Origin: Mesostigma viride
Lineage: Eukaryota; Streptophyta; Mesostigmatophyceae; Mesostigmatales; Mesostigmataceae
Length of the DNA: 27,444 nt
Direction: 5' to 3'
NCBI GenBank assembly: GCA_009746045.1
Contig: RPFO01002233.1
Span: 2,501 to 29,944 of the forward strand
Both the position numbers and the translations under genes were made by a program. The notes under the pieces were generated by a model. It ran no database searches, was not told the origin of the DNA, and saw only the letters and a program-made list of their open reading frames with translations. Positions 1-7,717 of this stretch are shown here, piece after piece; positions within the stretch are counted from its first letter, which is position 1; each line of letters begins with the position of its first letter.

Positions 1-295
1 TCGAGCACCTGCAGGCGTCGTGGCTCGCCTACCTCAACTCTCAAGCAATATGCGCTTGCTGAAAGCTACGGGGGTCGATCTAGGCAGATTTACATAATTG
101 TCTTCCGTCCCGGACAATTAGCACCTCTTAAACCTTTCTCGGCAACGAAGCTCTGAGCAGCGCTAGCTATATTGTCGTGGCCGGACTTCAATGTCGCCTT
201 TACAGTCACTGTAAAAAAATGTTTGATTCATCCAAGGAAAATGTAACTACCGGGGTGTCTGCCTCCAGAGCGCCGCACTGCGTATTTCGGACGAG
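1..295. other. Left flank of outer element, no feature seen
   Basis: No open frame of note, RNA gene or repeat is visible in this stretch. It ends directly at the ATTAG target duplication of the gypsy element, so it is the pre-insertion host sequence on this side. If the right flank is part of a gene, this side could be an intron or upstream exon of it, but nothing in the sequence shows that. Confidence 0.5.
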
Positions 296-300
296 ATTAG
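296..300. repeat. Target-site duplication (left copy), ATTAG
   Basis: ATTAG directly abuts the left LTR and recurs at 26726-26730 directly after the right LTR. Five bases is the usual length for Ty3/gypsy integrase. The final G also equals the base before the right LTR, so a 4-bp duplication (ATTA) with an LTR one base longer fits equally well. Confidence 0.75.
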
Positions 301-1034
301 TTTAACACGTATGGCTATTTAGAATAGCGCCTTAATGATTGAGAATGAAGGCGAAAGACCTTTGACTTCCTATGCGTCACAGCGCACGATGGTGGCTTAA
401 GAATACTTGTCACACAATACGAATAAGCTCAAACCCGGAAAACCGGTTTCGTATATTACAATGTTACCACACAGATTAAAACACTCAATGCGGGAAGACT
501 TACACCCAGTAGGCGAGGGATTCACACTCGAGCCCACAGGAGATTTACACTTCAGGATTAAGCGATGGTAAATAATCTGTAGAGCAACGTGGTAAATTAC
601 GAGACAAGGTCCGGACTGCTGGCATAGCTCGTGCCTTCCTATTTTGTCCCTTCGTCCCCGTTGGTGGCTGCGCCTGGCGCTGCCAACCAGGCATGACGTG
701 AGGTCCGCGGGGACGGGCTTCTCGAACCGTCTAGAACACGTTAAAGACCAGTACGGCTAGAGGCCTCTCCTGAAAAATATCCAAATGTCCGTAGGTACCA
801 TCATAACGCATGTGCAGTGCCACTTGGCTGTCCGGTAACTCCCGTTCAGGCGCTAGGTCTGCCTACGGCGCAAAGGCCAAGTTCGTCAGCAAAACTTCTA
901 CACTTACTTCCACACGGATTGCCTCGGCTGCCAACTATACTATGGCCTCGGCACTGGCGCCGGATTACGGTCGGCGCCGATCGACCGGGACGGATAATTT
1001 AATACCACAAATGGCATGTTGCATCCGTGCAACA
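301..1034 (-). repeat. 3' LTR of the gypsy element
   Basis: This 734-bp stretch matches 25992-26725 without indels. The only mismatch found is T at 552 against C at 26243. In element orientation it begins TGTTGCACGG and ends CGTGTTAAA, so the start is the usual TG but the end is not CA. It contains a strong foldback, an 8-bp perfect stem at 653-660/708-715 enclosing a smaller hairpin (672-677/687-692). The polypurine tract abuts its inner edge. Confidence 0.93.
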
Positions 1035-1047
1035 CTCCTCCCCCCCC
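1035..1047 (-). promoter_or_regulatory. Polypurine tract of the gypsy element
   Basis: On the minus strand this reads eight G followed by AGGAG and touches the first base of the 3' LTR. This is where the plus-strand primer for reverse transcription is expected. Position and composition together make the call firm, and they fix the LTR boundary at 1034. Confidence 0.85.
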
Positions 1048-1587
1048 AACAAAAGAGGCGGCTACTCCTGTAGCCGGGACTTATAAATGACTGTATACAT
1101 GGTCACTGTTCCCTTCCAGGGCACGCATCGATCGTGCCAATTGTCACCGTCCGTTGGCGATGGTTTACGGCGCCGGGCGGTAAGGGCTCGGGCGGTGTCC
1201 CCCACGAGTGGAGCCCCCACGGCCATGCCCGCGCAGAGGTGCGGCCGGGCGTTGACGCCGGTGGACACGCTCAGCCGGCGCGGCCTCAGCCGGCTCGGGA
1301 AGAGGCAGGCCATTGGCCTGGACTAGGGCGGGCTGGAAGGTGAGTTGCCGCTCGCCGGCGCGTGCATCATGGCGTTTGGCCAGGTTGACATCCCGCAGCG
1401 CCTCCAGTGGGAAAACGCTCAAGAAGGCGGCGAGGAACTTGTGTCGGGTGAGGGACACCGAACCTCCTGTCCAAACGATACCGCACCGAATAACTCGCCC
1501 ATGGACCCCTGGGGCGGGGCGGCCTGCATCAAGGCTGCCAATGCACATGCAAGGAGCATTACGCAAAAGGTAGGAGAAGGGCCGGAA
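1048..1587 (-). other. 3' untranslated region between integrase stop and polypurine tract
   Basis: About 540 bases of GC- and CpG-rich sequence follow the integrase TAA. A small hairpin (GGCTAC, loop TCCT, GTAGCC) lies at 1060-1075. Open frames here start at non-ATG codons and show no recognisable domain, so I treat the stretch as noncoding. Confidence 0.55.
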
Positions 1588-3246
1588 TTATGCCAACCCT
1601 GCCCGGGCTTTATACTCCTGTAGCAAGCGTGCACAGCCCGTGAGTCCAGCCTCAGCTACCCATGAGTGCTCTAGCTCTGTTTGGGAGAACTTCCACTTAA
1701 GGAGGTACTCGCGGCGGCGGCCTCGATTGCGGTGGGCTACAATGTCCTCGACCTCATCCTCGGGCTCGCCCGTCTCGGGGTTGAACTCCAAGGGGGCGGG
1801 TGCCATGACACGACCTGGGAAGGTGCTCTTGCGGTAAAGCTTCAGCTGGTCAACGTGGAAAACATTGGACTTCAGCTGCCACGAGTCCGGGATGGCGACA
1901 GACACCATCACCTCATTGAACACCTTCTCCACCAGATACGGTCCAAGGAATAAGGGGCGGAGCTTGACCTTCAGGCTGTCCTCGAACTTGTGCGAGAAGC
2001 GGCCTTGGTGGGGGCCCTCAATTAAAACCAAGTCACCTGCTTCGATTGCAGGGGTGCGCCTGTCCAGGGTACTTTGGACTCGCGCCATGTACTTGGCACG
2101 CGCCTGCCGTAGGCCACTTATGGCGCTGGAATGAGCTTGCACCATCCGTTGTACCAGCTCCCGCGCCCCTGCGACTGTGGAGCGTAGCTCCGTTGTCGTG
2201 GTGATGGCTGGGGCGGTCAAGAGATCGGTGGGGGTAAGGGGATGCCTGCCTGTATCAAGAAAGAACGGGGTATACCCGTGGGCAGAATGGGGGGCATTAT
2301 TGAGTGAAAACTCAATGAATCCCAGCACTTCGTCCCAATTCCTCCCGTCTCGATCCAGGTAGTGCCGCAGTGCCTCTTCCACCACCCGATTCACTCTCTC
2401 CACCATGTGAGAAGAGCTACTGTGATAGGCCGTACCCATAGACAACTTAGTCCCGACGACCTGAAAAAATGAGGTCCAAAATTTCGACGTGAACAGCTTG
2501 TCCTTGTCGGTGATAAATTGTCGGGGCATGCCATGGAGCCGGAACACATTGTTTAGGAACAAGTGGGCACACTCTTCCGCCGTCAGGGTGGCCTTGCAGG
2601 GGATTAAATGGCATCTCCGCGTGAGCCGGTCCACCACTACCAGGATCTGAGCATTGCCCGCCTTGGTCTCTGGCAAGGGCCCAATGAAATCCATCATCAC
2701 CGAGTCCCAAGGGAACATGGGGTCTGGAATTTCCTTTGGAACGCCCTGTTTGCCCGTATTCCGTGGCTTCATGTGCTGGCAGCTGTCACAGGTACTGACA
2801 TACTCCCGCACATCCCGAGCCATCTTAGGCCAATAGTAGGACCTCCGGGCCCTCGCTAACAGCCTGTCCTGGCCTTGGTGTCCCCCCAAGACGGAGTCAT
2901 GTAACTCAAATAATACCTCAGCGCGGCATATTTGGGGGACATACAAGCGCCATGAGTCTTGACGGGCCGCCTGGCCACTGACATTCACGTAAAGGAACCC
3001 GTTTTGAAACTTGGCTGGGTAGCCGTCCATGCTCTGAGGGCGGGCAGCTATGGCTTCATTTGCCTTACCCTCAGTGACCGTGAAGCGCGAGATGAGGCGC
3101 TCTAGGTCCGAGCTGATGACGACCGTTGTTGCAGTATTTGCCAACGTGAATGCCTCTCCAACGGGCTGCATTGGAGGGTAGACTCCTGTCGCCGGCACCA
3201 TATGGCTGTACGGGGCCGAAGTCCTTCCCCCCCTGCGGCTGCGCAC
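1588..3246 (-). CDS. Integrase with C-terminal chromodomain (pol 3' part)
   Basis: The frame gives 552 residues. The HHCC zinc-binding domain shows H116, H123, C153 and C156. The catalytic triad is D186, D247 and E283, with exactly 35 residues between the last two (D-D35-E). The residues just before the glutamate read HSSSSHMVE, unlike the common HPQTDGQTE. A GPY/F motif sits at 435-437. Residues about 498-545 form a chromodomain with EYLLKWK and the following HSW, the module that steers chromovirus integration to marked chromatin. The frame opens at a GTG codon, so this is not a true start; it should be the downstream part of a polyprotein. It overlaps the RT frame (3102-3246), with a run of seven G on the coding strand (3227-3233) as the likely indel site. 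Confidence 0.9.
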   Translation of the reverse strand: MRSRRGGRTSAPYSHMVPATGVYPPMQPVGEAFTLANTATTVVISSDLERLISRFTVTEGKANEAIAARPQSMDGYPAKFQNGFLYVNVSGQAARQDSWRLYVPQICRAEVLFELHDSVLGGHQGQDRLLARARRSYYWPKMARDVREYVSTCDSCQHMKPRNTGKQGVPKEIPDPMFPWDSVMMDFIGPLPETKAGNAQILVVVDRLTRRCHLIPCKATLTAEECAHLFLNNVFRLHGMPRQFITDKDKLFTSKFWTSFFQVVGTKLSMGTAYHSSSSHMVERVNRVVEEALRHYLDRDGRNWDEVLGFIEFSLNNAPHSAHGYTPFFLDTGRHPLTPTDLLTAPAITTTTELRSTVAGARELVQRMVQAHSSAISGLRQARAKYMARVQSTLDRRTPAIEAGDLVLIEGPHQGRFSHKFEDSLKVKLRPLFLGPYLVEKVFNEVMVSVAIPDSWQLKSNVFHVDQLKLYRKSTFPGRVMAPAPLEFNPETGEPEDEVEDIVAHRNRGRRREYLLKWKFSQTELEHSWVAEAGLTGCARLLQEYKARAGLA

Positions 3247-4757
3247 GTGCCCTCACGTGCAGGGGTGCTGCCGGCGAGGCGCACGGAATGGTCAACAGTG
3301 TCAACCTCCGCGGTTGTGGCGCCACAGAAGAGGAAGGGGCTCATCGGGTCGCTCAAGCGGTCGCCAAAGGGGGCGACGGGACCATGGGAGGGGATCAACG
3401 TCGTGGCCAAAACGTCAAGATCCTCATAAAACCAATAGTCGGGGCGACGCGACAGGGCGTCAGGGACCGTGTTGTCAAGGCCCTTGACATATTCGATCTT
3501 GAACGGACCGAACTGTGCCAAATATTCAAGCCAACGGGCTTGGCGTGGCGTAAGCGTGGGCTGCGTCAACAAGTGCGTGAGGGGCCGATGGTCGGTCTGG
3601 ATGATCAAGCGGTACGGGTCCGCAGGGTCGGGTTCGGCCATGGCCACGTTGAACTGAGCACCCAGAAGATGGTGCCGCCAAGTATGGCAACAGTACACCA
3701 CGGCCAACAACTCTTGCTGATGGACCGGGTAATTTCTTTCGGCCGGGATCATCGTCCGGGAGATATACTCGACCGGTTGGAGACCGAGACCATGGTCTTG
3801 GAGCAGCACACCGCCAATAGCAACCTTGCTAGAATCGCTATTGACCACGAATGGCTTGGTGGGATCCGGAAGGATGAGGACAGGCGCAGTGGCGAGCCTG
3901 GCCTTCAGCAGGTCAAAGGCCTGTTGACACAGGCCTGACCATTCCCACGGTACGTCCTTCTTGAGGAGGTGAGTAAGCGGGGCCGCAATGGTCGCGAAAC
4001 GCGGGATGAAGCGGCGATAATACGATACCAAGCCCAAGAAGCTGCGCAAGGCGCGAACATTCGCGGGAACAGGCCACTGTTGGACGGCGGCGACCTTATC
4101 GGGGTCCGTGGACACGCCCTTGTCCGAGAGAATGTGGCCTAGAAAGGGGACGCTGCGGCCTGATTCTACCTTGCTGCGGCGGGCGGACAGTTTATTATCC
4201 GCCATGATCTGCAGAACCGCGGCAACATCCTCCAAGTGCTCCTCGAACGTGCGAGAGAAAATGAGGATGTCATCCAAGTAGATGGCCACGCAGGTGCGTT
4301 TGTACGGCTGCGTCCCCGGGTCCCACGGGATAGTCGGGTCGCGCAGGTCTGCCGAGACCTGGGGCAGCCGACTAGTGCCCATCACCGACCTAAAGAGGTG
4401 GTTCATGAGCATCTGAAAAGAGGCAGGGCTGTTACACAAGCCCATGGCCGCCACGCGGAATTGGTAATGGCCAAAAGGCGTGGCAAAGGCTGTTTTATGG
4501 CAATCTTCGGGGGCGATCCGAAGTTGCCAAAAACCGTCTGCACAATCGAGCACCGTAAAGTACTTGGCGCCCTCCACCTTATTAAATATATCATCGATGC
4601 GGGGGAGGGGATACTTGGACTTCACGGTGATCGCATTGAGTTTGCGATAATCCGTAACCAGACGCCACTTCCCATTGGGTTTGGGCACCAGCAACACGCC
4701 CGCGCTGTAAGGGCTATTGCTGGGCTCGATCAAGCCGGCCTCCAACAAGCCGACCAA
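3102..4757 (-). CDS. Reverse transcriptase and RNase H (pol middle part)
   Basis: The RT palm carries D71 (VLDCADGFWQL) and YLDD at 160-163. RNase H shows D308, E349 and D389 and ends in DALSR at 433-437. The frame opens at a TTG and overlaps the protease frame by 28 bases, so it continues an upstream polyprotein after a one-base frame change near 4750-4780. Two stretches look like insertions relative to typical Ty3/gypsy pol: about 28 residues (127-155) just before YLDD, and about 15 residues (371-386) before the QTDH motif of RNase H. Residues after about 485 are out of frame with the integrase, consistent with an indel in the G7 run at 3227-3233. Confidence 0.9.
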   Translation of the reverse strand: MVGLLEAGLIEPSNSPYSAGVLLVPKPNGKWRLVTDYRKLNAITVKSKYPLPRIDDIFNKVEGAKYFTVLDCADGFWQLRIAPEDCHKTAFATPFGHYQFRVAAMGLCNSPASFQMLMNHLFRSVMGTSRLPQVSADLRDPTIPWDPGTQPYKRTCVAIYLDDILIFSRTFEEHLEDVAAVLQIMADNKLSARRSKVESGRSVPFLGHILSDKGVSTDPDKVAAVQQWPVPANVRALRSFLGLVSYYRRFIPRFATIAAPLTHLLKKDVPWEWSGLCQQAFDLLKARLATAPVLILPDPTKPFVVNSDSSKVAIGGVLLQDHGLGLQPVEYISRTMIPAERNYPVHQQELLAVVYCCHTWRHHLLGAQFNVAMAEPDPADPYRLIIQTDHRPLTHLLTQPTLTPRQARWLEYLAQFGPFKIEYVKGLDNTVPDALSRRPDYWFYEDLDVLATTLIPSHGPVAPFGDRLSDPMSPFLFCGATTAEVDTVDHSVRLAGSTPAREGTCAAAGGEGLRPRTAIWCRRQESTLQCSPLERHSRWQILQQRSSSART

Positions 4758-5626
4758 GATCTCTTGAGCTCTGCCAACTCCACGGGTCCCATGCGAAAAA
4801 TGGGTGAGGTGGTAGGTGGGTGCCCCTCCTGCAAATGAATGCGGTGGAGCACCGGTCTGGCCGGGGGAAACGTAGGTGTTTTCTCCTCAAACACGGCTGA
4901 ATACTGATCGAGCACTGCGTTGAGTCGTTTCACCTCGTCTTCCGACAAGTCCATGCCAAGCGAGTTTAACGAAACTCCAGCCTGTGCATGCTGGGCGCTG
5001 GGCCCGCGCACGTGGGCAAGGGCGTCCAGACGAATGGAGTAAACGGGAGGAGGCTGCCGGGCTCTCATCATCCGCTTGAACTCCCTTTTGGACATGAGAA
5101 TGTCCGCAAGGCGACGACGGTCACTCTTGAGGGCAGGCGTGTCATCGGTGATGGTCATGCCGTTGGCCGCATACTGCCGCTCAGGTAACCAGAATGACCC
5201 ATCTGGGAAGTGGGTAACCATGGTACCAAAAGAGACGGTCACCTTGGAGATGTGCAGCCAGTCAATCCCTAGGATGATATCAGCCGCTTGTAAGGGAATG
5301 ACCGTGGCGCGAATGGGCACGCTGGTGCCTTGTACGATAGGGGCCAAGTCCACATAGCCCGGGGATGGCTGAGTGTAGCCATCCGAGTATCGCACGCGCC
5401 GAGCAATGGTATGGGGAGTCGGGGTTACTCCCAGGCGCTGCACTATGGCCTCACTGATGAAGGTGGTAGCCGCACCACTGTCAATGAGGACCTTGATGCC
5501 CTCCAAACAACGCCCAGAGCCCTGGGGGTCTGGTAGGCTTCCAGTGAAGAGGAGTAGTTGCCGCGGGCCTTCGCTAGGCTCCGCTTGCCATTCCTGGGTC
5601 TCTGTCACCACATTACATGGTAACAA
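4730..5626 (-). CDS. Aspartic protease (retropepsin) and linker to RT
   Basis: Residues 46-53 read VLIDSGAA, with D49-S50-G51-A52 as the catalytic motif. ILGIDWL at 118-124 is the partner motif near the C-terminal side of a retropepsin. The first codon of this span is TTG. The frame is in fact open further upstream, through and beyond the gag stop at 5686-5688, so protease is reached by a -1 shift from gag rather than by its own start. The C-terminal end holds the lead-in to RT (PVELAELKR) and then leaves the RT frame. I could not find a convincing slippery heptamer in the overlap. Confidence 0.85.
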   Translation of the reverse strand: MLPCNVVTETQEWQAEPSEGPRQLLLFTGSLPDPQGSGRCLEGIKVLIDSGAATTFISEAIVQRLGVTPTPHTIARRVRYSDGYTQPSPGYVDLAPIVQGTSVPIRATVIPLQAADIILGIDWLHISKVTVSFGTMVTHFPDGSFWLPERQYAANGMTITDDTPALKSDRRRLADILMSKREFKRMMRARQPPPVYSIRLDALAHVRGPSAQHAQAGVSLNSLGMDLSEDEVKRLNAVLDQYSAVFEEKTPTFPPARPVLHRIHLQEGHPPTTSPIFRMGPVELAELKRSWSACWRPA

Positions 5627-5685
5627 AACTTGGGCGACTTGTGCATGGCCGGGTAAGGTGTCGCCCGGAGTGCCCTCCCGGCCTC

Positions 5686-6067
5686 TCAGTCCAACGCCTC
5701 TCCTGCAGGCCCCTCGTCCACCGGTGTGCCTCGCAGGTGGCCGGATGCGGCCGCGGAAGAGCCATCATCAGGCTCGGCCGCGTCTGCGGCATCCAGTTGG
5801 TTGAGGGCATGCCCAGCTTGCTGGTAGGAGCTTGGGGGCGCCTTGGGTTGTTGGTACAGCCGGGGCTGTTGGCGCGCTTGTTGCAAGCGTCGGGCACGCT
5901 CACCCGCACTGGGAGCTGTGCGCATATTTCGCGCCGGTGGTGGCCTCGAGGCCATTTGCGGGGAGGCCGCTTGGAAATTGTTGCGTTGCACAGGCGGGGC
6001 CTGGTCCAGCGGAGGGAGATCAGGGCACTCACGTTTGATGTGCCCCACGCGATTGCAGTGGTAGCAC
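5686..6067 (-). pseudogene. 3' part of gypsy gag, cut off by the nested block
   Basis: This is the downstream piece of gag. It starts inside the CCHC knuckle at the edge of the nested block and runs to TGA at 5686-5688. The first 176 bases (5892-6067) are a perfect duplicate of the gag end on the far side of the block (23853-24028). After the shared part the protein is rich in Q, P and A, a typical disordered Gag tail. The protease frame overlaps it at -1. It has no start of its own and cannot be expressed as a normal Gag while the block is in place. Confidence 0.8.
5892..6067. repeat. 176-bp direct duplication flanking the nested block (left copy)
   Basis: Base-for-base identical to 23853-24028 by eye. 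It ends exactly where the copia LTR begins (AGTTAGC at 6068). It contains the gag segment from within the zinc knuckle to the following P/A-rich linker. The 176-bp length is far beyond an integrase target duplication. Confidence 0.9.
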
Positions 6068-6715
6068 AGTTAGCGAACAGCCAGAACTGTGAGTTCCTGG
6101 TCTCTCGCGCCACACAACGGGATGAGCCAAAGTTGCAAAGGCAGCAACCTTTTAACCCGTGCACCAAGCCACGACCACGGTGAGCGGTTCCACGACCAAT
6201 GTGTGAGCCTCGGTTCGTGCTTGCCAAGATAGCTGGTCATCCCCCATGACCAAGCTATATCCTTTGCGTTGTTCCTCGTTCCCATCGGTGTGACGAGGCA
6301 CGTGCAGGCAGGCAAGCAAATCCTCAACGTCCACTGGCATCAGTGCAGAGCCAGGACGAACTGGATTTGCCTAGACTCTGCAACCTAGGAAGTACAGGAC
6401 CTGTCACAAGCCTGCAAGGCCTAGTATCCTTGCAGACCTGTGCCAGTTCCTGTAGTCCACCAGTCACAGGCTGCTGCTCCTCTGGTCTACGTGGACCACA
6501 GTCACGTGATAGTCAGGCTAAGCCTGCGCAGGCACGGCCTGCCACGTGTCCTGTCCACTACACCAGAGGACTGTACCTAGTCGGCCACGGACGGCTAGGA
6601 CTTCGGGACCTCATATCTTTCTTGTCCCTTGTCTGTTTCAGGCGGTCAGCACGGCGTTGGAAAGGTCTTTCCAAACTGCATCCACTTAGCATATTGGTTG
6701 CCCAAAATGCTAACT
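6068..6715 (-). repeat. LTR1: 3' LTR of copia copy A
   Basis: 648 bp. It begins AGTTAGC and ends GCTAACT, a 7-bp inverted terminal repeat instead of TG/CA. It appears identical to LTR4 (22541-23188) in reverse complement. It carries three CACGTG palindromes (6299-6304, 6503-6508, 6543-6548), a hairpin at 6231-6256 (AGCTGGTCAT, loop CCCCC, one bulge) and another at 6412-6435 (CTGCAAGG/CCTTGCAG). In element orientation GGATATAGC (around 6252-6260), about 40 bases after one CACGTG, is a possible TATA element. Confidence 0.88.
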
Positions 6716-6735
6716 CCAACCCTTTCTTCTTTTGG
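6716..6735 (-). promoter_or_regulatory. Polypurine tract of copia copy A
   Basis: On the minus strand this reads CCAAAAGAAGAAAGGGTTGG and abuts the start of LTR1. This is the expected plus-strand priming site and supports the LTR boundary at 6715. Confidence 0.8.
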
Positions 6736-7717
6736 AGCTGGACCAGCTTGAAAAAACCTAACCTTGCTTGTGCCCACTCAGCCACAGACCGCTTGGTCCC
6801 TTGAGGTTGATCAGACCTTTGAGGGCCCAGGTTCCTGCCTCCTTTGGGTAACAACATATCTGCCCTTGGACCAGGCTAGGTGTACTGGCCAGTGAATCAG
6901 AGGTCACCCCAGGTTATCCCCTGACCCCTTGGTCAGCTCCCAACCTTTCCTTGGGAACTTGGTGCTGATTAAAGTCAAGGCACATTACCTAGTCCAATGG
7001 CTGGGATTACAGGATGCCAAGAACGTACTATTGTGAGTTCCTGATCTTTCACAGTTATCACAGGCGCCCGTTCTTATGGCGCCCGCCTTGGCCAGCCTTT
7101 CCCTTTGCTCAAAGAACTCAGGTAGCACCTACAAATACTGCCTCCTTGGGGAGCCCATGTCTTCACTGGGTGTTAAGCCCAGGAATCACTCATGCCAGGC
7201 TGTGGCTCTGCTGGGGAATTGAACCCCACCCCAACCTCCAGGTTTATAGGTGACCTGGAACTTTACACAAGAGAAACATTACAACCATGGAACAACATGA
7301 GAATGACATGACATGATTATGTTTTATTCAAGCATTATATAACCCAGAATGTGGCCCCCTGGCAACCATGTTCCACATGGTCACACAACCAGGTTCTTTA
7401 TTAGCAACAGGTTGGAAACAAGCACTAGAAAACATATATACAGCAACCTGTAAGAACCAACATTCGGGTTGCCCTTGCATGGCCTAACTGTTTGAGGCCA
7501 AAGGCGTCGACTTAAGTCCTGGCGACTCTTCTGAACCCCATGGGGAGGGCCAGGCATGATTCTCAGCTGGTAGGAGTGACATTCCACACCAACTCCTGTC
7601 CAGGAGGGTGTACCTAACCCTGAAGGACCGGCTGTCAACCAGTAAGCACCAGTCACCACTTGGTACTTTGGTCAAGCAGCCCACTGGGGGCACCCAAGCT
7701 GAAGCAAGGCCTGGTCT
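6736..7717 (-). other. Long 3' noncoding region of copy A
   Basis: About 1 kb lies between the RNase H stop and the polypurine tract with no convincing ORF in the sense direction. It is preserved in copy B at 21539-22520. Two AATAAA-type signals appear on the minus strand (7397-7402 and 7323-7328). They could direct polyadenylation before the LTR, but whether this host uses AATAAA is unknown. Confidence 0.6.

Noticed and set aside
810-1073. Short ORFs within the gypsy LTRs (also 26501-27121)
   Set aside because: They lie inside LTR sequence and, on the right, run from the LTR into the flank. No domain or coding signal supports them.
1165-1566. 133-residue frame after the integrase stop, in the same frame
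   Set aside because: First codon is TTG, it lies after a TAA, and it has only low-complexity GC-rich composition. A readthrough extension is not supported.
3150-3938. 262-residue plus-strand ORF opposite gypsy RT-RNase H
   Set aside because: It is the antisense of a strongly supported RT-RNase H frame in GC-rich DNA, with no domain of its own.
4236-4838. 200-residue plus-strand ORF opposite gypsy RT
   Set aside because: Antisense shadow of the RT palm and fingers.
6998-7016. GCTGGGATTACAGG, identical to a piece of primate Alu
   Set aside because: Only 14 bases match and the neighbours do not. It is part of the copia 3' region and repeated in copy B.
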